Source of the DNA: Cesiribacteraceae bacterium YIM B00369
Lineage (GTDB): Bacteria; Bacteroidota; Bacteroidia; Cytophagales; Cyclobacteriaceae
Length of the DNA: 64,000 bases
Assembly (NCBI GenBank): GCA_017948555.1
Contig: JAFMYY010000007.1
Span: 164,206 to 228,205 of the forward strand
Direction: 5' to 3'
Under the pieces are notes generated by a model. That model was not told the origin of the DNA. It was given only the letters and a program-made list of their open reading frames with translations, and searched no databases. Position numbers and translations under genes: made by a program. Below are positions 25,982-35,458 of this stretch, piece after piece. The number at the start of each line of letters is the position of its first letter. The stretch's first letter is position 1.

Positions 25982-26432
25982 TGGTTGGTGGGAGGAGGTT
26001 AGTGCCTGGTTTAGTAAAACGTTTATAAAATGAGCAAGGACTATACAGATTTAGAAGTTTGGAAGAAAAGTAGAGAACTTGTAAATCTTGTGTACAGTGT
26101 GAGTAAAGCGTTTCCAAAAGAGGAACTCTTTGGATTAACGAGCCAGGTTAGGCGAAGTGCGGTATCAATTCCTTCTAATATTGCTGAAGGAAGTGGAAGA
26201 TATTCCAGAAAAGAAACTTGACACTTCTGCTATATTGCCAGAGGGAGTCTTTTTGAATTGGAAACCCAGCTTTTCGTTGCACTGGACCAGGGGTATTTAG
26301 ATTCTAAGAAATTTCACGAATTCAAACTGTTACTGGATACCGTTAAAAAGTTACTAAATGGTTTGATAAGTTATTTTAAAGATAAAACGGATTAAAGGCC
26401 ATACCAGCCACTAAGCACCAGACACCAGCCAC
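25981..26432 (+). mobile_element. S23 cassette 2 with inverted heptad-repeat arms
   Basis: The left arm (25981-26012) starts at the final base of the fadA stop codon. The right arm (26401-26432) is its inverted copy at 24 of 32 positions. Both show a 7-bp period (units such as ACCAGCC, ACTAAGC and ACCAGAC on the right), but the words differ entirely from cassette 1. Inside is an S23-type gene broken by an in-frame TGA. The cassette fills the fadA/fadE gap. Confidence 0.5.
26030..26395 (+). pseudogene. S23-type four-helix-bundle gene with in-frame TGA
   Basis: The frame encodes an intact-looking S23 protein of 121 positions: Leu-Glu-Val-Trp-Lys-Lys, Phe-Gly-Leu-Thr-Ser-Gln-Val-Arg-Arg, Ser-Asn-Ile-Ala-Glu-Gly-Ser-Gly-Arg, then a TGA at 26219-26221. 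The same frame then resumes with His-Phe-Cys-Tyr-Ile-Ala-Arg-Gly-Ser and Glu-Leu-Glu-Thr-Gln-Leu to a TAA at 26393. Cassettes 1 and 3 have Val and Ala at the stop position. A single T-to-G change in a TTA Leu codon would explain it. The rest shows no frameshift, so inactivation looks recent, or the stop is a sequencing error. Confidence 0.8.
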
Positions 26433-26484
26433 AGGATAATAAGAATAGAAAAAATCTGAAACAGAAGAAAAAAAATAAATAGCA

Positions 26485-28281
26485 ATGCAGACTGATCAAA
26501 AAAACACTATAAAAGGAGGCGAATTTCTTATTAAGGAAACGCCGGCAGAGCGTGTATTTATTCCTGAAGAGTGGAGTGAAGAGCAGCTCATGATAGCCCA
26601 GACTTGTAAAGATTTTCTGGAAACAGAGATCTATCCGCGCCTGGAGGATATTGACTCCATGAAAAAGCCTGAGCTGATGCCTGAGCTACTGGATAAAGCA
26701 GGTGAGCTTGGTTTACTGGGTACATCAGTACCGGAAAGCTACGGTGGCTTTGGCATGGATTTTAACACCTCTATGCTGGTTGCAGAAGTTACAGGTGCAG
26801 GCCACTCTTTTGCTGTGGCCCTTTCGGCTCACACTGGTATTGGTACCCTGCCTATCCTTTACTATGGTAATGAAGAGCAGAAGGCAAAATACCTGCCTAA
26901 ACTCGCAACAGGTGAATACAAAGCTGCTTATTGCTTAACGGAGCCGGACAGTGGTTCAGATGCCAACAGCGGAAAAACCAAGGCCGTCCTCAATGCTGAG
27001 GGTACGCATTACATTATCAACGGACAGAAAATGTGGATCACCAATGGTGGTTTTGCAGATATTTATATTGTTTTTGCCAAGATTGATGATGACAAAAACC
27101 TGTCGGCTTTTATCGTTGAAAAAACTTTTGGCGGAATAACCATGAATGAGGAGGAGAAGAAAATGGGGATCAAGGGTTCTTCTACCCGCCAGGTTTTCTT
27201 TAACGACTGCAAGGTGCCGAAGGAAAACATGCTTTCTGAGCGCGGGAATGGATTTAAGATTGCAGTAAACATCCTTAACATAGGGCGTATAAAGCTTGCT
27301 GCCGCAGCCATAGGAGCCTGTAAAGCAGTTACTGCCAATGCAGTGCGCTATTCAAATGAAAGGAAGCAGTTTGGTACTGCTATTTCCGGCTTTGGAGCTA
27401 TCAAATACAAGCTTGCAGAAATGGCCACCCGCACCTATGCATCGGAGTCAGCTGCCTATCGTGCAGGTCAGAACATTGATGATACTTACCGGCGAATGGT
27501 GGCCGAAGGCATGGATGAAGCACAGGCAAAGCTGAAATCTGTGGAGCAGTATGCTATTGAGTGCGCCATTCTGAAGGTGCATGGCTCTGAGGTACTCGAT
27601 TATGTGGTGGATGAAGGTGTACAGGTATATGGTGGTATGGGCTTTTCAGCTGACGCGCCAATGGACAGGGCATATCGCGATGCCAGGATTAACCGCATAT
27701 TCGAAGGAACCAACGAAATTAACCGTATGCTCACGATCGATATGATCATGCGGCGCGCCATGAAAGGAGAGATAGATCTTATGAGTGCAGCTATGGCTGT
27801 TCAGAAAGACCTGACCTCTATTCCGGACTTTGGTGCTGATGAGGATACTTCATTCTTTGCCGCCGAGAAGAAGGTGTTGGCGAACCTTAAAAAGGCAGGC
27901 CTGATGATTGCCGGGGCGGCAGCCCAAAAGCTCATGCAGAACCTTTCAAAGGAACAGGAGATCCTGATGAACCTTGCAGATATGCTCATTCAGGTTTATG
28001 CCCTGGAGTCGGCCCTGCTCAGGACAGAGAAGCTGGTAAGCAAGCGTGGCGAAGAAGCCTGCAAAGCTCAGATTGATATGTCGCGCATATATATGATGGA
28101 GGCAGTGGATATTGTAAACAAGGCAGGCAAGGAAGCGATTTATTCCTTTGCCGAAGGCGATGACCAGCGCCTGATGTTAATGGGCTTAAAGCGGTATACC
28201 AAGGTGCAGCCTTTTAATGTAAAAGAAGCACGCCGCAGAGTGGCAGACCTGCTTATCGAAAAAAATGAGTATGCTTTTTAA
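26485..28281 (+). CDS. fadE: Acyl-CoA dehydrogenase (FadE-type)
   Basis: This 598-residue FAD enzyme oxidises acyl-CoA to trans-2-enoyl-CoA, the first step of beta-oxidation. It has an N-terminal helical domain, then Ala-Tyr-Cys-Leu-Thr-Glu-Pro-Asp-Ser-Gly-Ser-Asp (about 151-162, FAD/substrate region), Trp-Ile-Thr-Asn-Gly (near 183), Arg-Lys-Gln-Phe-Gly, and Arg-Ile-Phe-Glu-Gly-Thr-Asn-Glu-Ile with the catalytic Glu near residue 412. A C-terminal extension of about 160 residues makes it the length of Bacillus FadE (about 594). It closes the fadN-fadA-fadE operon before a terminator. Confidence 0.94.
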   Translation: MQTDQKNTIKGGEFLIKETPAERVFIPEEWSEEQLMIAQTCKDFLETEIYPRLEDIDSMKKPELMPELLDKAGELGLLGTSVPESYGGFGMDFNTSMLVAEVTGAGHSFAVALSAHTGIGTLPILYYGNEEQKAKYLPKLATGEYKAAYCLTEPDSGSDANSGKTKAVLNAEGTHYIINGQKMWITNGGFADIYIVFAKIDDDKNLSAFIVEKTFGGITMNEEEKKMGIKGSSTRQVFFNDCKVPKENMLSERGNGFKIAVNILNIGRIKLAAAAIGACKAVTANAVRYSNERKQFGTAISGFGAIKYKLAEMATRTYASESAAYRAGQNIDDTYRRMVAEGMDEAQAKLKSVEQYAIECAILKVHGSEVLDYVVDEGVQVYGGMGFSADAPMDRAYRDARINRIFEGTNEINRMLTIDMIMRRAMKGEIDLMSAAMAVQKDLTSIPDFGADEDTSFFAAEKKVLANLKKAGLMIAGAAAQKLMQNLSKEQEILMNLADMLIQVYALESALLRTEKLVSKRGEEACKAQIDMSRIYMMEAVDIVNKAGKEAIYSFAEGDDQRLMLMGLKRYTKVQPFNVKEARRRVADLLIEKNEYAF

Positions 28282-28306
28282 TTAATCATTTTAATAAAAT
28301 CAGACT

Positions 28307-28338
28307 AAAGCCCCGGGAGCAATCCAGGGGCTTTTTTT
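28307..28338 (+). terminator. Terminator of the fad operon
   Basis: The GC-rich stem AAAGCCCC/GGGGCTTT, with extra CGG/CAG contacts, runs into a stretch of T 26 bases after the fadE stop. Confidence 0.85.
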
Positions 28339-28952
28339 GTAAGTCAAGGTTTTTTTATCCACAAGTAAGGTTTTTAGCTTAAACGAAATAATCCTTTGGC
28401 CGCATTTCCTTTATTTTTTCAGGCAATGGGTTCCTGTTCAGTATTCCTGCCTGCAAGGAGCAAAAAAGAGAAGGGATAAAAAGGTGTAATACTATATTAC
28501 CGGAAGGTATTAAAAGGTATTCTTTTAGTTTTTTCCCTTATAAAACCAATTTTATTGCGCTATTTAAAGTATTACTTTAACTAAGGTGGCTCAACGGCAG
28601 GATAAAGTTCAGTATTAGTTAAAAAACGATTTAAATGTTCTACTGTATAAATTCAAAATCCTGCTTTTATAACAATTGGAGTGTTTATTATAAAGGGTGC
28701 TGATAAATGCTTAAAATTGAGTCTGCTGTAAGTAATATTTGGCCTTATAATTTTAATTCCGCCTATATATAAAGTTATATTCCTGCCGAACTTTCATTAA
28801 AATCTTCAGCTGTTTTATGTATAATTTAGCAGGAAGAAAAATTCTTATTACCTTTAAATTGTCAGGGAGGCAAATGCAGATCTTTAGTGAGAAAGATCAG
28901 GGCCTACTGAAGAGAGAGTTAAAATAATTTGTTAAATAAAAATCGGAAAGCC
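28339..28952. other. AT-rich gene-free stretch
   Basis: I find no gene in these 614 bases. A small hairpin GATCTTT-N4-ish-AAAGATC lies near 28879-28898. The promoter of the small membrane protein at 28953 should be in the 3' part, but no clear consensus was seen. Confidence 0.45.
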
Positions 28953-29159
28953 ATGAATATTATTAGAAAAACCCTTCTGGCATTAATTGTAAACCTTCTG
29001 ATAATTGCCTCCTTCTTTGTATTTGTTAACTGCTTTCAGAAGCAGGAATTATGGCCGGTAGTGGTATCAGGTATTTTCCTTTTATCCTTCGTGGTTATTA
29101 AATTGTCTGTAGTTTCTAAGAGCAACAGCCGTAGCCAGCAATCCCGCTATTATAGATAA
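28953..29159 (+). CDS. Small two-helix membrane protein
   Basis: The 68-residue product (from the ATG at 28953; a TTG at 28929 would add eight residues) has two hydrophobic segments (about 6-24 and 31-49) separated by Asn-Cys-Phe-Gln-Lys-Gln-Glu, and a basic Ser/Arg/Gln-rich tail. It is predicted to be an inner-membrane hairpin with both ends cytoplasmic. I do not recognise a family. It ends 17 bases before the convergent recG stop. Confidence 0.55.
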   Translation: MNIIRKTLLALIVNLLIIASFFVFVNCFQKQELWPVVVSGIFLLSFVVIKLSVVSKSNSRSQQSRYYR

Positions 29160-29176
29160 AACTTTACTTTCATTTA

Positions 29177-31276
29177 TCAGCTGATCCGGCTCCAGTTAAG
29201 GATGTCCTTTGTCTGAGACTCTATCTGCCTTTTAATACTGGCGTTTTCCGGGTCCGAAAGATTAGGATCCTTATCCAGTAAAGCCTGAGCAGCGTCGCGG
29301 GCAATCTGCAGAATTTTACTGTCTCTGCTCAGGTCTGAAATGAGCAGGTCGGTTATTCCGCTTTGTTGCGTACCGGTAATATCGCCGGGGCCGCGGAGCT
29401 TCAGGTCCATATCGGCAATTTCGAATCCGTTATTAGTACGGACCATTGTGTTAATGCGGATTTTTGCTTCTTTACTTAGCTTAAAATCAGTCATTAAAAT
29501 GCAGTAACTCTGGTCGGCCCCCCGACCTACCCTGCCTCTTAGCTGGTGTAGCTGGGCCAGTCCGAAGCGCTCTGCATTTTCAATTACCATAACACTGGCA
29601 TTAGGTACGTTTACCCCTACCTCAATAACAGTGGTTGCTACCATAATATGCGTTTGCTTCTTAATAAAGCGCTGCATCTCAAATTCCTTTTCTTCAGGTT
29701 TCTGGCGGCCGTGAACAATGCTTACCTGGTACTCAGGTTGAGGGAAGGCCCTGCAGATACTTTCATAACCATCGGTCAGGTCTTTAAGGTCCAGCTTTTC
29801 TGATTCCTCAATTAATGGGTAAACCACATACACCTGCCGTCCTGCTGCAATCTGTTCCTTCATAAAGCCAAACACCCGGAGCCGGTTGGAGTCAAAGCGG
29901 TGAACCGTCTGGATGGGCTTACGGCCTGCAGGTAATTCATCGATTACAGACACATCCAGGTCGCCGTAAAGCGTCATGGCAAGGGTGCGGGGAATAGGGG
30001 TTGCTGTCATTACCAGAATGTGTGGAGGGAATTGTTTATTCTTGTGCCATAGCCTTGCCCGCTGAGCCACCCCAAAGCGGTGTTGTTCATCTATTACCGC
30101 CAGGCCCAGGTTATTGAATTGTACCGGATCTTCCAGCAAGGCATGTGTACCTGTAAGAATGTTAAGGTGTCCGCTCAACAGCGCTTCATGAATTTGGCGG
30201 CGCTCTTTCTTTTTTGTGGAGCCTGTAAGCAGGGCAATGGTAAGGCCAAGTTTTTTGGCATACTCCGACAGGCCCTCATAATGCTGCGAGGCCAGAATTT
30301 CCGTGGGAGCCATCATGGCGGCCTGGGCGCCACTGCCAATAGCAAGTAGCATGGAAATAAAAGCCACCATTGTTTTGCCACTTCCCACATCGCCCTGCAG
30401 GAGCCTGTTCATTTGCCTGCCGCTCCGCACATCTGCATAAATTTCCTTAATTACCCTCTTTTGTGCATTGGTCAGTTCAAAAGGAAGGTGCTTTTTATAA
30501 AATCTGGTTAACAGCTCCGGCTTATCAAGTACCTGGCCTTTGAATTTTTCTGTACGGCCGAGTTTCATTTTCAGGAGGCGCAGCTGAATATAAAACAATT
30601 CTTCGAACTTAAGCCTGAACAATGCCTTTTGCAGCCATTCGTGGCTCTGGGGAAAATGGATATGCATGAGGGCCTCTTTTTTGCTGATGAGCTTAAAGCG
30701 GTCTGTGATATCCTGCGGAAGTGTTTCGTTAATATAAGAAGCGGCGAGTGCCAGAAGCTGTTCCTGTAGCTTGCTTACCGCTTTACTGTCGAGAAACTTT
30801 CTTTTAAGTTTTTCTGTGGTATGATATACAGGCTGCAGGCCTCCTCCCTGGCCATCAAAAGCAGTGAGAGCTTCAAGTTCAGGGTGGGCTATACTGAATT
30901 TATTCCCAAACTTATTAGGCTTGCCAAAAGCAACATAATCGGTGCCGGGGCGTAGCTTTTTAGCCGTCCAGGCTGCTGCCTGAAACCATACCAGTTCGAT
31001 TTCTCCGCTGCCATCATTAAAGTAGGCGACCAAACGTTTTTTCCGGCCATCTCCCACCATTTCCATGGTCCTGATTCTCCCTTTAAGCTGCACGTAGGGC
31101 ATCTGTTCATTCACCTCACTTATACGGTAAAAGCGGGTACGGTCTTCGTAGCGGAACGGATAATGCTGGATAAGGTCTCCATAGGTAAAAAGCCGGAGCT
31201 CTTTCTTAAGCAGGTCAGCCTTCTGAGGGCCCACCCCTTTCATATATTCTATAGAAGTGCTGAAAAAACCAGACAT
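29177..31276 (-). CDS. recG: ATP-dependent DNA helicase RecG
   Basis: This 699-residue RecG matches the family length. It has an N-terminal wedge/OB domain with Val-Gly-Pro-Gln-Lys-Ala near 15-20, helicase motif I Gly-Asp-Val-Gly-Ser-Gly-Lys-Thr (about 294-301), Met-Ala-Pro-Thr-Glu-Ile-Leu-Ala, the DEQH box Asp-Glu-Gln-His-Arg-Phe-Gly, motif III Thr-Ala-Thr-Pro-Ile-Pro-Arg-Thr, and the C-terminal Gln-Leu-Arg-Gly-Arg-Val-Gly-Arg-Gly. RecG regresses stalled replication forks and processes branched DNA. It is upstream in direction of nothing obvious and converges with the small membrane protein gene. Confidence 0.96.
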   Translation of the reverse strand: MSGFFSTSIEYMKGVGPQKADLLKKELRLFTYGDLIQHYPFRYEDRTRFYRISEVNEQMPYVQLKGRIRTMEMVGDGRKKRLVAYFNDGSGEIELVWFQAAAWTAKKLRPGTDYVAFGKPNKFGNKFSIAHPELEALTAFDGQGGGLQPVYHTTEKLKRKFLDSKAVSKLQEQLLALAASYINETLPQDITDRFKLISKKEALMHIHFPQSHEWLQKALFRLKFEELFYIQLRLLKMKLGRTEKFKGQVLDKPELLTRFYKKHLPFELTNAQKRVIKEIYADVRSGRQMNRLLQGDVGSGKTMVAFISMLLAIGSGAQAAMMAPTEILASQHYEGLSEYAKKLGLTIALLTGSTKKKERRQIHEALLSGHLNILTGTHALLEDPVQFNNLGLAVIDEQHRFGVAQRARLWHKNKQFPPHILVMTATPIPRTLAMTLYGDLDVSVIDELPAGRKPIQTVHRFDSNRLRVFGFMKEQIAAGRQVYVVYPLIEESEKLDLKDLTDGYESICRAFPQPEYQVSIVHGRQKPEEKEFEMQRFIKKQTHIMVATTVIEVGVNVPNASVMVIENAERFGLAQLHQLRGRVGRGADQSYCILMTDFKLSKEAKIRINTMVRTNNGFEIADMDLKLRGPGDITGTQQSGITDLLISDLSRDSKILQIARDAAQALLDKDPNLSDPENASIKRQIESQTKDILNWSRIS

Positions 31277-31404
31277 TCAGAAAAAATTTTGAATGATCGT
31301 ATAATAGAATGGGAGAATAAGATCAGTGGATTCCTGTCACCATATCACATTATTCCTGTAATTAATAAAGATCAGGTTTACCCGGCCATTTTTAAATTTT
31401 TATT

Positions 31405-32010
31405 TTAATTCTCCTTCCACTCCAGGGTATTGAGCATGTGAATAATGTCTTTTTTTACATACTCAATAACAGGCGCCAGAGAATCGTTTTGCGTGGATGT
31501 ACGGAAATATAAAGCACCTCTGAGGAAATTCTCTGTTGAGTCGGTGGTGAAAAACTGAAACTGGCTGGGTACTTCCCCGGTTAATTCATTTACAAAAGCT
31601 GTTTTACCGCCTGGGGTGCGGATCATGCCTTCTTCAATGGCGTAGGCCTTAATCTGGTGCTTTGAGGTTAATTTATAGGAGTCTCTGAAATATTCCTTCA
31701 ACTTTGCCTCACTCCCTCCTATTGATTTATAGGTTATCTGAACATTGGCCACCAATTCAGGATAATATACATTGATCCAGTAGGGTTCGGCAATCCAGGA
31801 AGTATCGGGCAGGATTCTGGCGTGTTTTGAGTACTCAAAAGAGTAAGGTAAGGTGTCAGGCAGTTGCTGGTAGCTGTGCTCAGGCAGGTCTATTCTGTTG
31901 TAGGCTTTGGGTTTAGGAGTATAGGATGGCTCACTGTTGCAGCCGGTAAAAAGAAGAGTGGCTATACAAAAAATGTAAAGCCAGCTCCGTTGTAATATAG
32001 AATTTTGCAT
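31405..32010 (-). CDS. gldD: Gliding motility lipoprotein GldD
   Basis: This is a lipoprotein of about 201 residues, with signal peptide and lipobox Leu-Phe-Thr-Gly-Cys (Cys near residue 24). GldD features follow: [13 protein letters not shown], and Tyr-Pro-Glu-Leu. A five-residue longer start (32025) is possible. GldD is required for gliding in Flavobacterium johnsoniae and is typically next to gldE, as here (gldE ends 187 bases upstream on the same strand). It probably acts at the inner leaflet of the outer membrane or in the periplasm in support of the gliding/T9SS machinery. Confidence 0.93.
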   Translation of the reverse strand: MQNSILQRSWLYIFCIATLLFTGCNSEPSYTPKPKAYNRIDLPEHSYQQLPDTLPYSFEYSKHARILPDTSWIAEPYWINVYYPELVANVQITYKSIGGSEAKLKEYFRDSYKLTSKHQIKAYAIEEGMIRTPGGKTAFVNELTGEVPSQFQFFTTDSTENFLRGALYFRTSTQNDSLAPVIEYVKKDIIHMLNTLEWKEN

Positions 32011-32196
32011 ATTGTCAGGTATCATCTAAATAGTAGCAGGTATCCGGTTAACTACCGGAACAGGAATTGTAACTCAAAAATAATACCATTTTCCTGAAAT
32101 TTTTTCTGCTCCGGAATATCTGCCAGGCCTGGTCAGGTTCTTAATTTGTTTTTGTGTTCCCTGTAAGCTTTAAGCCGGCAAGGGAACATAGCCATT

Positions 32197-33675
32197 CTAT
32201 CGGGCAGTGGTAATTCCTGTATTAACCTCTGTAGGTATTGGTTTTATTAAAACCCGCACCCGTTTAATCCTTTTTATATCAGCAGAAACTACTGTAAATA
32301 CAAATTTACTAAAATAAATCCGTTCTCCTGCTCTTGGCAGTTTTGTATTCAGTTCCAGTAAAAGACCGCCCAGCGATTCACTTTCGCCTTTTATATCTTC
32401 AAATATATTAGGGTCTTCGTTAATTATTTTACAGAAGTCATTAAGAGAGGTTTTTCCCTCGAAAATAAAAGTGGAGTCGTCGAGTTTATTATAGGCTACA
32501 TCATCATCGTCAAACTCATCATTAATTTCTCCTACAATTTCTTCAATAATATCCTCCAGAGTAATCAGGCCTGAGGTTCCTCCGTATTCATCCACTACAA
32601 TTGCCACATGAATGCGCTTTTGCTGGAAATCTTTTAGCAGAGAATCGATTTTTTTATTCTCAGGCACAAAAAAGGCAGGGCGTAAAAGGGTTTGCCAGCT
32701 GAAGCTTTCGTTTTCATTCAGGTAAGGAAGGAGATCCTTAACATATAAAATCCCTTCAATATTATCGACTGTTTCGTGGTATACGGGTACGCGCGAATAA
32801 CCTGATTTATTTACTTTATCCATGAGTTCATGAAAATCGAGCTCAATATCAAAAGCAGTAATATCCATTCGGGAGCGCATTACCTGTTTTACAGTCAGCT
32901 GCCCGAAGTTTACAATCCCTTTCAGAATTCCTTTTTCTTCTTCTGTGGTTTCCTTAGTGGTAATATCAAGGGCATGGTTCAGGTTATCTACTGTTAGCTG
33001 ATATCCTTTTCGCTCCACCCGGGATTCTATTACACTGCTTATGCTCATAAGTACCCAGGCAAGAGGAGCAAATATAGTGTTACTTATATAAAGTAAGCCG
33101 GAAGTAAAGCGGGCGAATATAAGGTTATTCTGGCTTGCATATACTTTTGGTACCACCTCTCCAAAGAACACAATGGCAAAGGTAACAGCAAAGGTAAGTG
33201 CGGTAACCACTAAGCCCTCTGTTGTTTTGCTTCCCACCACACGCCAGGTAACGAAAGTTGAGAGCGTGACAAAGGCAATATTCACAAAATTGTTCAGGAT
33301 AAGTATGGTCGCCAGAAGTCGCTTAGGGTTCTCCAGCAGCTGTAGCAAGCGGGTATCTGACTGTTTATTGGTTTTCCTGCTTTCAACAATATCATTCGAG
33401 GATAAAGAAAAGTATGCAACTTCAGAGCCTGAAACGAGAGCCGATAATATAAGCAGAACCAGCAGCAGCAGTCCGGTAACGACATAGAAAACCATGTCGC
33501 CGGAATTTACTGCTGCTAATAAAGGGAAGCTGGAAATTTCAGGGCCGGGGCTTGAGTTAACAAAGCCCCGGCTTTCAGGGCTGATCCCATTACTGTTAAG
33601 CAACAGGTGTTTGCCGGCGGTTAAAAGAAGCCCCAGGGGGCTGGCCGGGTAAGGGTCGTCTATAGATGTGTCCAA
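32197..33675 (-). CDS. gldE: Gliding motility-associated protein GldE (DUF21/CBS/CorC)
   Basis: This 492-residue hemolysin C/CorC-family protein has an N-terminal extension of about 50 residues and a DUF21 domain with about four membrane helices (about 55-220). A CBS pair (about 265-390) contains Gly-Tyr-Ser-Arg-Val-Pro-Val-Tyr and Val-Val-Asp-Glu-Tyr-Gly-Gly-Thr-Ser-Gly-Leu-Ile-Thr-Leu-Glu-Asp, and a C-terminal CorC/HlyC domain follows. Gene order ssb-gldE-gldD identifies it as GldE, a membrane protein that assists GldD in gliding. The CorC family is linked to Mg2+/cation efflux in other bacteria. It follows ssb by 25 bases. Confidence 0.93.
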   Translation of the reverse strand: MDTSIDDPYPASPLGLLLTAGKHLLLNSNGISPESRGFVNSSPGPEISSFPLLAAVNSGDMVFYVVTGLLLLVLLILSALVSGSEVAYFSLSSNDIVESRKTNKQSDTRLLQLLENPKRLLATILILNNFVNIAFVTLSTFVTWRVVGSKTTEGLVVTALTFAVTFAIVFFGEVVPKVYASQNNLIFARFTSGLLYISNTIFAPLAWVLMSISSVIESRVERKGYQLTVDNLNHALDITTKETTEEEKGILKGIVNFGQLTVKQVMRSRMDITAFDIELDFHELMDKVNKSGYSRVPVYHETVDNIEGILYVKDLLPYLNENESFSWQTLLRPAFFVPENKKIDSLLKDFQQKRIHVAIVVDEYGGTSGLITLEDIIEEIVGEINDEFDDDDVAYNKLDDSTFIFEGKTSLNDFCKIINEDPNIFEDIKGESESLGGLLLELNTKLPRAGERIYFSKFVFTVVSADIKRIKRVRVLIKPIPTEVNTGITTAR

Positions 33676-33700
33676 AATTAAAAATTTCGTTCAACAAAAA

Positions 33701-34183
33701 TCAGAAGGGCAGGTCGTCGTCTGCACCTCCGTCGCTGCTAAAGCCGGAAGGTGAGGGTTGCTGGTTGCCGGAGTTCTGTTGAGAACCTCCTTGTTGAGCA
33801 TTATTGTATTGAGAATTACTATTATCTGTCTGGCTGCCTTCGCTTCCGTCATTTCTTCCGCCAAGCATAGTCATATTCTGAGCCCGTATTCTGGTAGTAT
33901 AACGGGTGTTTCCATCCTTGTCCTGCCATTCTTCGGTTCTGATCTTTCCTTCAATGTATACAGAATTTCCCTTCTTCAGATACTGCTCTGCAATTCGTGC
34001 TAATCCTTCCCAGCATTCAATACGGTGCCATTCAGTTTGAGTAACGCGTTCACCATTTTTATTAGTGTAGCTTTCGGATGTTGCTATATTAAAATTTGCA
34101 ACAGAGCTGCCACTGGGTAAGTTCCGGATTTCAGGGTCGGCGCCAAGATTGCCGATCAAAATAACTTTATTAACTCCTGCCAT
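33701..34183 (-). CDS. ssb: Single-stranded DNA-binding protein
   Basis: This 160-residue SSB begins with the canonical Val-Asn-Lys-Val-Ile-Leu-Ile-Gly-Asn-Leu-Gly and contains Trp-His-Arg-Ile-Glu-Cys-Trp and Gly-Lys-Ile-Arg-Thr-Glu-Glu-Trp in the OB fold (1-110). A Gln/Asn/Ser/Gly-rich linker follows and the protein ends in the conserved acidic tip Asp-Asp-Asp-Leu-Pro-Phe, which recruits repair proteins. It lies between mutY and gldE, the usual Bacteroidota arrangement, and is probably co-transcribed with both. Confidence 0.96.
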   Translation of the reverse strand: MAGVNKVILIGNLGADPEIRNLPSGSSVANFNIATSESYTNKNGERVTQTEWHRIECWEGLARIAEQYLKKGNSVYIEGKIRTEEWQDKDGNTRYTTRIRAQNMTMLGGRNDGSEGSQTDNSNSQYNNAQQGGSQQNSGNQQPSPSGFSSDGGADDDLPF

Positions 34184-34233
34184 AATAATGTAAAGTGTAA
34201 ATTTAAAAAATTAATCCTTAATACTAAAGATAC

Positions 34234-35301
34234 TTAAAAAATGAGCTTATCCAAATAATTTTTTATGACTACCGGTTTAGGAAGTTCCCCTGTTTCTTCC
34301 GGTGTAAATTCTTCCAGTTCCGGTATTTCCTGCCGGAGCTCCTGCACTGCCTGATTACTACATTTGAAATGAAAAAATTTTACATGTAGCCGCTGGTGTG
34401 TAAGCTGGTGCCGGTACTCTGCTGACTCGTTTACTAAAATACTGTTTTTTAACAGCAGTTGTTGTACGAATGGAGAATTTATTGTTTCAGGAGATTCCAT
34501 TTTTCCGGATTCAACAAGGTAAAAATCATACAGCCCCTCCCATATATCCTTTTTTTCTCGTCTGCGCATCAGGATTTTTTCATCGTCGGAAGAAATCACG
34601 AAGTAATGAAAATACCGTTGTTTCACTTTTATTCTGGATTTTTTTACCGGAAGCTCTTTTTGCAGGCCGTGTTCATAAGCATAACAAGCCTCCTGCAGGG
34701 GGCAATAAAGGCATAGTGGCTTATAGGGTGTGCAATGCATGGCACCGAACTCCATAATTGCCTGGTTGAAGAGGTCGGGCTGCTCAGCCGGGATAAGCCG
34801 GAGAGCTGCTGAAAAGAACTCCTTATAGGCAGAGGGTTGGGTTATGTCGGTAGTGATACCAAAAAGCCGGGAGAGTACCCGGTACACATTTCCATCCACT
34901 ACCGGAACTTTTTCTTTAAAGGCAAAAGAAGCGATGGCTGCGGCCGTGTAGGGGCCTATTCCTTTGAGTTTCAGGAGCTCTTTGTAGCTGGCAGGAAAAT
35001 GGCCTCTGTGCTGTTCTGTTACGGTTTTTGCGCAGCTGTGGAGGTTGCGGGCGCGGGAGTAATAGCCGAGTCCCTGCCATAACCGGAGCACCTCCTGCTC
35101 AGGAGCAGCAGCAAGTACCTGCACCGTTGGAAAAGCTTCAATAAATTTTTCGTAATAAGGAAGCCCTTGCTGCACTCTGGTTTGCTGTAATATTATTTCT
35201 GAGAGCCAGATCCGGTATGGGTCCCGTATATTGCGCCAGGGTAAATCACGCTGGTTATGGTGGTACCAATTGAGTAGTTTAAGGGTGATATTATTGTCCA
35301 A
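34234..35301 (-). CDS. mutY: A/G-specific adenine DNA glycosylase MutY
   Basis: This 355-residue glycosylase removes A mispaired with 8-oxoguanine. Visible features are Arg-Asp-Leu-Pro-Trp-Arg (about 17-22), the catalytic Glu in the Leu-Ser-Glu-Ile-Ile-Leu-Gln-Gln-Thr-Arg segment, helix-hairpin-helix Leu-Lys-Gly-Ile-Gly-Pro-Tyr-Thr-Ala, the catalytic Asp in Val-Val-Asp-Gly-Asn-Val, the Fe-S cluster Cys-X6-Cys-X2-Cys-X5-Cys (about 192-208), and a C-terminal NUDIX-like recognition domain. It is the first gene of the mutY-ssb-gldE-gldD unit and is divergent from the HU gene. Confidence 0.95.
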   Translation of the reverse strand: MDNNITLKLLNWYHHNQRDLPWRNIRDPYRIWLSEIILQQTRVQQGLPYYEKFIEAFPTVQVLAAAPEQEVLRLWQGLGYYSRARNLHSCAKTVTEQHRGHFPASYKELLKLKGIGPYTAAAIASFAFKEKVPVVDGNVYRVLSRLFGITTDITQPSAYKEFFSAALRLIPAEQPDLFNQAIMEFGAMHCTPYKPLCLYCPLQEACYAYEHGLQKELPVKKSRIKVKQRYFHYFVISSDDEKILMRRREKKDIWEGLYDFYLVESGKMESPETINSPFVQQLLLKNSILVNESAEYRHQLTHQRLHVKFFHFKCSNQAVQELRQEIPELEEFTPEETGELPKPVVIKNYLDKLIF

Positions 35302-35458
35302 AGCCGGGTTGTTAAAAGCGTTCTTGTTTAGTATGAGATATTTAGTGCAGGTAATATTTTTTGTATTATGATGTTTTTATATTTCACCCGACCTTATACA
35401 TTTGTGGTACATTCGGTTTGAAACGGGAAATTCGTTAATTAATTTAAAATAAGAAAGC

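Noticed and set aside
26219..26221. TGA read as selenocysteine or tryptophan
   Set aside because: No selenocysteine insertion element was seen, the aligned residues in sister proteins are Val and Ala, and TGA is used as an ordinary stop elsewhere in the window.
24421..26395. S23-like (Avd-like) genes as accessory parts of a diversity-generating retroelement
   Set aside because: No reverse transcriptase, template repeat or variable target is visible nearby; the arms are heptad repeats instead.
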